This document shows positions 6,351 through 10,875 of a stretch of 10,875 nt of DNA, in pieces. This stretch comes from CAXTSE01 sp035554115 (GTDB lineage Bacteria; Actinomycetota; Actinomycetes; Actinomycetales; Microbacteriaceae), in NCBI GenBank assembly GCA_035554115.1, contig DATMIW010000075.1:1-10875 (forward strand), written 5' to 3'. The notes under the pieces were generated by a model. That model was given only the letters and a program-made list of their open reading frames with translations. It was not told where the DNA came from and ran no database searches. The translations under genes were made by a program, and so were the position numbers. Positions within the stretch are counted from its first letter, which is position 1; each line of letters opens with the position of its first letter.

Positions 6351-7391
6351 GTGTCCGACTCTCCTGAAATCACCGAATCCGGTGTCCAGGCGGCGGTGGA
6401 TGCGGCGCTCGCCGCGATCACGGCTGCCCACGATTCCGCGTCGCTGAAGGCAGCCCGCGCAGCCCACACGGCGGAGAGTTCTCCTCTGGCCGGCTTCAAC
6501 GCCGCGATCCGCGACCTTCCGGGAGATCAGAAGGCCGCAGCCGGCAAACTCGTCGGTCAGGCGCGGGCGCGTGTCAATGAGCTCCTCGCGCAGCAGGAAG
6601 GCCTGATCCTCGTCGCCGAGGAGCAGGCTCGGCTCGCGAGCGAAGCCGTGGATGTCACAGCGCTGCCATCGCGCTGGCGGGCCGGTGCGCGGCATCCGCT
6701 GTCTCTTCTTATGGAGCAGATGAGCGACCTGTTCATCTCGATGGGCTGGGAGATCGGCGAAGGCCCCGAGCTCGAACACGAGTGGTTCAACTTCGACGCG
6801 CTGAACTTCGACGAAGACCACCCCGCACGGGCCATGCAAGACACCTTCTACGTCGAGCCCGTCGATCGCCACCTCGTGATGCGTACGCACACGAGTCCCG
6901 TGCAGATCCGGTCGCTGCTCACGCGCGAGCTGCCCGTCTATGTCGCCGCGATCGGCAAGGTCTACCGCACCGACGAATTGGATGCGACCCACACTCCCGT
7001 CTTCCACCAGATCGAGGGCCTGGCCGTCGATAAAGGGCTAACGATGGCGCACCTGCGTGGCACGCTCGAGCATCTGGCCCGCGCCATGTTCGGGCCCGAG
7101 GCGCAGATCCGTCTGCGCCCGAACTACTTCCCCTTCACCGAGCCGAGCGCCGAGATGGACGTTTGGCAGCCCAACGCCAAGGGTGGCGCACGGTGGGTCG
7201 AGTGGGGCGGCTGCGGCATGGTCAACCGGAATGTCCTGCGGTCGGCGGGCATCGATCCGGATGTCTACCAGGGCTTCGCCTTCGGAATGGGAATCGAGCG
7301 CACACTGCAATTCCGCAACGATATGAACGATATGCGCGACATGGTCGAGGGCGATGTGCGCTTCTCCCAGCAGTTCGGGATGGTCGTCTGA
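6351..7391 (+). CDS. pheS: Phenylalanyl-tRNA synthetase alpha subunit
   Basis: A 346-residue catalytic subunit that activates phenylalanine and transfers it to tRNA-Phe as part of an alpha2beta2 enzyme in the cytosol. Residues about 10-100 form the N-terminal coiled-coil arm that contacts tRNA. The class II synthetase core follows, with HTSPVQ (180-185), motif 2 (KVYRTDELDATHTPVFHQIEG, two overlapping parts within 203-223) and motif 3 (GFAFGMGIERTLQ, 308-320). Ala310 aligns with the alanine that lines the Phe pocket in E. coli PheS. Length is normal. The GTG at 6351 gives the expected N-terminus. The frame ends at TGA 7389-7391, whose A begins the pheT ATG, so the two subunits are translationally coupled. 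Confidence 0.97.
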   Translation: MSDSPEITESGVQAAVDAALAAITAAHDSASLKAARAAHTAESSPLAGFNAAIRDLPGDQKAAAGKLVGQARARVNELLAQQEGLILVAEEQARLASEAVDVTALPSRWRAGARHPLSLLMEQMSDLFISMGWEIGEGPELEHEWFNFDALNFDEDHPARAMQDTFYVEPVDRHLVMRTHTSPVQIRSLLTRELPVYVAAIGKVYRTDELDATHTPVFHQIEGLAVDKGLTMAHLRGTLEHLARAMFGPEAQIRLRPNYFPFTEPSAEMDVWQPNAKGGARWVEWGGCGMVNRNVLRSAGIDPDVYQGFAFGMGIERTLQFRNDMNDMRDMVEGDVRFSQQFGMVV

Positions 7392-9874
7392 TGCGCGTTC
7401 CGATCAGCTGGCTGGGGGAGTGGGTCGACCTTCCCGACGACGTTACGCTCGAGCACTTGCACGCCGCGCTCGTCAAAGTGGGGCTCGAAGAAGAGGATGT
7501 GCACGGCTTCGAGGTCACAGGCCCGATCGTCGTCGGCCAGGTGCTGTCGATCGAGCCCGAAGCGCAGAGCAACGGCAAGACCATCAACTGGTGCCAGGTG
7601 GATGTCGGGGAGGGCGAGCCCCGCGGCATCGTCTGCGGCGCCCACAATTTCGCTGTCGGGGACAAGGTCATCGTCGCGTTGCCCGGAGCCGTTCTGCCGG
7701 GCCCGTTCCCGATCGCCGCGCGCAAGACCTACGGTCATGTGTCCGACGGAATGATGGCGAGCGCTCGCGAACTCGGCCTCGGAGACGAGCACGCCGGAAT
7801 CCTGCGCTGGGCCGATCTTGGCCTTGACCCCGAGGTGGGCACGGACGCCATCGCGTTGCTGGGTCTGGATGACGCGGCCGTCGAGGTCAACGTCACTCCC
7901 GACCGCGGTTACGCCTTCTCCATCCGCGGAATCGCCCGAGAGTACTCCCACTCGACCGGGGCCACTTTCCGCGACCCCGCCGCGGCCCCAGCAATCGAGC
8001 CTTTCGAGATCTCTTTCCCGGTATCCCTCGAGGACGCCGCCCCCATCCGCGGTCGTCAAGGCACCTCCCTGTTCCACACCCGAGTCGTCCGCAACGTCGA
8101 TGCCGCCCGCCCCACCCCGCCGTGGATGGTGTCGCGCCTCGCGCTGGCCGGAGTACGTTCGGTGTCGCTGATTGTCGACGTCACGAATTACGTGATGTTC
8201 GAGCTCGGGCAGCCCACGCACGCATACGATCTTGACCGTCTGACGGGCGGTCTCACGGTTCGTCGCGCTGTGCCGGGGGAGACTGTTGAAACCCTCGATC
8301 ACGTCACCCGCACCCTCTCGTCCGAAGACCTGGTTATCGCTGATGAGTCGGGTCCCATCGGCCTCGCCGGAGTTATGGGCGGAGCGACGACCGAAGTCAC
8401 CTCGTCAACGATCGACGTGCTCGTTGAGGCCGCGGGCTTCGATCCCGTTTCTGTCGCCCGCACCGCACGTCGCCACAAGCTGTCGAGTGAAGCGTCGAAG
8501 CGTTTCGAGCGGGGCGTGGATCCCGCCGTGGCTCCCGCAGCCGCGCAGCGCGTTGTCGACCTGCTCGTCCAGCTCGGTGGAGGAATAGCCGACCCGCTGG
8601 GATCGGCGACGCCGCCTGTTGCGGCCCCCGCATCCATTGATCTGCCGGTGGGTTTGGCCGCATCGATTGTTGGAGTTGACTATTCGATCGACGAAGTTGT
8701 GGCGACTCTTGAGCTCATCGGTGCCACGGTTGACGTTGCTGGCGAGCATTTGCGTGTCACCCCGCCGAGCTGGCGTCCCGACCTGAGCGATGGTCCGACC
8801 CTCATCGAAGAGGTGGCCCGCATCACCGGGTACGATCGCATCCCGTCGGTGCTGCCCGTCGCGCCTCCCGGTCGTGGACTCACTCGCGCCCAGTCGGCTC
8901 GCCGTCGCGCCGCCCAAGCCCTGGCCGCAGCAGGCTCGACCGAGGTTCTCACCTACCCGTTCCTCAGCCCCTCATCGGTCGAGACTTTTGAGCCGGGAGC
9001 GACCGCCGTGCGTCTGGCCAATCCGCTCGATCCTTCGAGCCCGCTTTTGCGCCGCACACTGCTTCCGGGCCTGCTCGATACCGCGCGCCGCAACCTGTCT
9101 CGCGGCCTCACCGATCTCGCCCTGTTCGAGATCGGAACGGTTTTCCGCCCGGAGGGCGACACGGTCATCGGCACCGACACCATCCCACCGGGAGCGGCCC
9201 GTCCCGACGACGTCACGCTTGCAACCCTCAATGCCGGGATTCCCCCGCAGGGATGGCGTGTTGCCGCGCTTGTGCTCGGAGATGTCACTCCCAAGCAGCC
9301 GGGTGCCGCGCCCGCGACCGCGGGCCTCGCCGACGCCCTCGACGTTGTGCGTCAATTGGGCGTTGCGCTGGCGTTCCAGCCGACGTTCTCGCCGGGCTCG
9401 CATGCTGCTTTGCACCCGGGCCGTACTGCCGAGATCCGGATTGGCGATCGCGTCGTCGGCACGGCGGGCGAACTTCTTCCCGCGCTCGCGGCCGAACTCG
9501 ACCTGCCCCGCGTTGTGGCCCTCGTGGAACTCGACCTCGACGCGCTGATCGAACTCGGCGCCCACCAGGTGGCGGCGGTGCCCATCGGCACCATGCCTGC
9601 GGCGACGCAAGACCTGTCGCTCGTCGTCCCCGTGGATGCCGTGGCCGGCCGAGTCCTCGACGCCGTCATCGAGGGGGCCGGCTCGCTCCTCGAGCACGCG
9701 CGTCTCGTCGATGACTACCGCGGCACCGGCGTCCCCGACGGCTCAAAGTCGCTGACGTTCGCGCTGCGTTTCCGCGCGCCTGACCGAACTCTCACTGCCG
9801 ACGAGGCGAGCGAGGCGAAACTCGCCGGCGCGGCGCGCGCGGCCGAACAGTTCGGGGCGACTGTCCGCGTGTGA
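7391..9874 (+). CDS. pheT: Phenylalanyl-tRNA synthetase beta subunit
   Basis: An 827-residue partner of PheS, of full family length. In order: N-terminal MRVPISWLGEWVDLP, an OB-fold tRNA-binding domain (about 43-155), the B3/B4 domain (about 215-395) that houses the editing site for mischarged tyrosine, a B5 DNA-binding-like domain (about 415-485, ending in RITGYDRIP), a catalytically inactive class II-like core (about 495-705), and the anticodon-binding FDX-ACB domain (about 734-827). The B3/B4 segment SRLALAGVRSVSLIVDVTNY and the ferredoxin-like C-terminal end are characteristic. The ATG at 7391 overlaps the pheS stop by 1 nt; an open frame runs further upstream inside pheS but has no family sequence. 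The stop lies 22 nt before the lipoprotein gene. Confidence 0.97.
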   Translation: MRVPISWLGEWVDLPDDVTLEHLHAALVKVGLEEEDVHGFEVTGPIVVGQVLSIEPEAQSNGKTINWCQVDVGEGEPRGIVCGAHNFAVGDKVIVALPGAVLPGPFPIAARKTYGHVSDGMMASARELGLGDEHAGILRWADLGLDPEVGTDAIALLGLDDAAVEVNVTPDRGYAFSIRGIAREYSHSTGATFRDPAAAPAIEPFEISFPVSLEDAAPIRGRQGTSLFHTRVVRNVDAARPTPPWMVSRLALAGVRSVSLIVDVTNYVMFELGQPTHAYDLDRLTGGLTVRRAVPGETVETLDHVTRTLSSEDLVIADESGPIGLAGVMGGATTEVTSSTIDVLVEAAGFDPVSVARTARRHKLSSEASKRFERGVDPAVAPAAAQRVVDLLVQLGGGIADPLGSATPPVAAPASIDLPVGLAASIVGVDYSIDEVVATLELIGATVDVAGEHLRVTPPSWRPDLSDGPTLIEEVARITGYDRIPSVLPVAPPGRGLTRAQSARRRAAQALAAAGSTEVLTYPFLSPSSVETFEPGATAVRLANPLDPSSPLLRRTLLPGLLDTARRNLSRGLTDLALFEIGTVFRPEGDTVIGTDTIPPGAARPDDVTLATLNAGIPPQGWRVAALVLGDVTPKQPGAAPATAGLADALDVVRQLGVALAFQPTFSPGSHAALHPGRTAEIRIGDRVVGTAGELLPALAAELDLPRVVALVELDLDALIELGAHQVAAVPIGTMPAATQDLSLVVPVDAVAGRVLDAVIEGAGSLLEHARLVDDYRGTGVPDGSKSLTFALRFRAPDRTLTADEASEAKLAGAARAAEQFGATVRV

Positions 9875-9896
9875 CCCGGTGTGGTTTCATGTCTGA

Positions 9897-10718
9897 ATGA
9901 TCCGCAGTTTTCTTAGTTCGGCGGTGTGCCTCGTGGCACTTACCGCGCTTGCGGGATGCGCTGTTGCGACCTCGGTGCCTTCGCCGGCCGCGTCGACGGC
10001 ACACGGTGCAATGGCGAATTTGGCACATACGCCCATCCCTATTCCGAAGGGTGTTGTCGCAACGGGCGAATTTGTCGACGCGGCGGGAGCGGAGCTGGGC
10101 ACGATGGCGATCTCCCGAACGTCAGTCGGATACTCGGTCAAACTTCCTGACCTTGCCCTGGGAGATCCCTCGGGCATCATCATGGCGATGGTCGATAGTC
10201 CGTTCGATTTTCGCCGGTGCGGGGACGACAACGTCTGGGAGCTGGGGTTCCCGCTCGCTCAGATTGAACAGCTTCACGGCGACATCTCTCCCATGGCTGA
10301 TTCCTTCGGCGATCCCTCGTTTTTCACGGATGTGATTTTCGTGAAGCAGATTCCCGACGTTAACCACGTCGGCTGCACCCAACCGATTCTTGCGCGGGCC
10401 ACTCTTACGTGGACGTCACCCGACACGCACCCGTGGATTACTGTCGCCGATCGTGGGCCCGCGTCCGGAGCCCAGGGCGAAGCGGTGCGTGCCAACGGCG
10501 TTCCGTTCACCTACCGGACGGCGAAAGGTGACACCTGGAAGGCGATCGCTGCTCGCTTCGGGCTCAGCGGGGAGGATCTCAGCTATTTGAATCCGATCAG
10601 ACATCCCGGTGGTCCGGACGCGCCGGGAACTCCTGCTCTCGCTTACGCCGACCAGGTCCTCAACCTCGATCCGGCCAATCGGGGAAATAGCGAATCCCGC
10701 CGCCCCGGCGTCGTCTAG
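9897..10718 (+). CDS. Putative LysM-domain lipoprotein, function unknown
   Basis: A 273-residue predicted lipoprotein. The signal peptide (MIRSF, then a hydrophobic stretch) ends in the lipobox LAGC with Cys21 as the lipid anchor. Residues about 22-50 are a Ser/Ala/Pro-rich linker. Residues about 52-185 form a domain I do not recognise, beta-rich in appearance, with Cys108 and Cys160 as a possible disulfide. Residues about 204-258 look like a LysM peptidoglycan-binding module (FTYRTAKGDTWKAIAARFGL, then LSYLNP and a terminal QVLNLDP), so the protein probably bridges membrane and cell wall. The ATG at 9897 lacks a Shine-Dalgarno; TTTCAT sits 6 nt before it, a poor -10. It follows pheT by 22 nt but shows no functional link with it. 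A wall-associated role is inferred from the LysM alone. Confidence 0.85.
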   Translation: MIRSFLSSAVCLVALTALAGCAVATSVPSPAASTAHGAMANLAHTPIPIPKGVVATGEFVDAAGAELGTMAISRTSVGYSVKLPDLALGDPSGIIMAMVDSPFDFRRCGDDNVWELGFPLAQIEQLHGDISPMADSFGDPSFFTDVIFVKQIPDVNHVGCTQPILARATLTWTSPDTHPWITVADRGPASGAQGEAVRANGVPFTYRTAKGDTWKAIAARFGLSGEDLSYLNPIRHPGGPDAPGTPALAYADQVLNLDPANRGNSESRRPGVV

Positions 10719-10749
10719 CGCGCGTCAGCACCCGCATCCCACTTCTGGC

Positions 10750-10755
10750 TAAGCT
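10750..10755 (+). promoter_or_regulatory. Candidate leaderless promoter (-10 element) of the terminal leader region
   Basis: TAAGCT fits TANNNT and lies exactly 6 nt before the GTG at 10762, the same geometry as at 2138-2152. No Shine-Dalgarno precedes the GTG. It implies a transcript starting at about 10762 and reading out of the window. Confidence 0.5.
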
Positions 10756-10761
10756 GACACC

Positions 10762-10848
10762 GTGAACCTGACGCCGAGCATCACCTGGGGTATCGCTCCC
10801 GTGACGCTTCGCCGTGCGCGCCGACTCGAGGCGACGCCGCTGGTCTGA
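10762..10848 (+). CDS. Putative 28-residue leader peptide with clustered arginine codons
   Basis: A short frame from GTG 10762 to TGA 10846-10848, placed directly after a leaderless-type -10 (TAAGCT, N6, GTG). The peptide has no signal or domain; its notable part is LRRARRLE, four Arg codons within five (CGC CGT GCG CGC CGA, 10810-10824). The stop lies inside a potential stem (10830-10871). This layout (a short leader frame, a run of one amino acid, then overlapping RNA structure) is that of ribosome-mediated attenuators. By synteny in other actinobacteria pheST is followed by argC, so an arginine-sensing leader would make sense, but the downstream gene is outside the window. Arginine-rich short frames also arise by chance in GC-rich DNA, so both translation and function are inferred. 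Confidence 0.4.
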   Translation: MNLTPSITWGIAPVTLRRARRLEATPLV

Positions 10849-10871
10849 TCTCATCAGTTCGTGTCGTCGCC
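10830..10871 (+). promoter_or_regulatory. Possible attenuator stem after the leader frame
   Basis: GGCGACG (10830-10836) pairs perfectly with CGTCGCC (10865-10871). Inside the 28-nt interval, CTGAT (10845-10849) and ATCAG (10853-10857) form a second 5-bp hairpin over the leader stop codon. The left arm lies just past the Arg codons, where a ribosome stalled on them would cover it. The window ends 4 nt later, so a terminator tail or competing structure cannot be seen. Confidence 0.35.
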
Positions 10872-10875
10872 GCCC

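Noticed and set aside
7163..7390. An N-terminal extension of PheT reaching into pheS
   Set aside because: The frame is open by chance. The canonical PheT N-terminus (MRVPISWLGEW) begins at 7391, overlapping the pheS stop by 1 nt as in many operons.
7265..8302. A 345-codon minus-strand frame across the pheS/pheT junction
   Set aside because: It is antisense to both synthetase genes, which are complete and in frame; the translation resembles no family.
9890..9901. Three-codon mini-frame (ATG TCT GAA TGA) overlapping the lipoprotein start
   Set aside because: It has no SD and such overlaps occur often by chance; there is no support for its translation.
10861..10875. GTG at 10863 region as the start of the next gene
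   Set aside because: Only a few codons remain in the window, no SD precedes it and the residues do not match the start of ArgC or any family I recognise.

Overview
The window looks like a chromosomal housekeeping segment from a high-GC actinobacterium, most likely of the Microbacteriaceae (Microbacterium/Leifsonia-like). The evidence is high GC with strong third-position GC/C bias, ATC/GTG starts, TANNNT-N6-start arrangements typical of leaderless actinobacterial mRNAs, a DUF1844 protein next to infC, and the order infC-rpmI-rplT-trmH ... pheS-pheT, which matches the infC-to-argC region known from other actinobacteria. No mobile element, CRISPR array, rRNA or tRNA is visible.

Layout. 1-150 is the 3' end of a gene, possibly SseB-like. 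167-523 is a minus-strand DUF1844 protein. 548-804 is a divergent intergenic region with a candidate infC promoter and a hairpin that covers the infC Shine-Dalgarno sequence. 805-2031 is the translation operon infC (ATC start), rpmI (8-nt overlap) and rplT, closed by a strong hairpin terminator beside a short repeat-like element. 2150-2941 is a TrmH/SpoU RNA 2'-O-methyltransferase that appears to have its own leaderless promoter. 3018-6311 is a four-gene polar amino-acid ABC importer in the order of Corynebacterium gluABCD: ATPase, lipoprotein receptor and two permeases. 6351-9874 is pheS-pheT, encoding the two subunits of phenylalanyl-tRNA synthetase, overlapping by 1 nt. 9897-10718 encodes an uncharacterised LysM lipoprotein. 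The last ~125 nt hold a leaderless-type promoter, a 28-codon reading frame with four clustered Arg codons, and a long-range stem after it, cut by the window edge.

Function. Most genes serve translation: initiation (IF3), large-subunit proteins L35 and L20, rRNA modification, and charging of tRNA-Phe. The importer brings in a polar amino acid, probably glutamate. The LysM lipoprotein is predicted to sit at the membrane/wall interface.

The genes themselves are ordinary. The parts worth a second look are regulatory: the possible arginine-responsive leader at the right edge (argC is the expected next gene by synteny, but is not in the window), the SD-masking hairpin in front of infC, and the repeated leaderless-promoter geometry.
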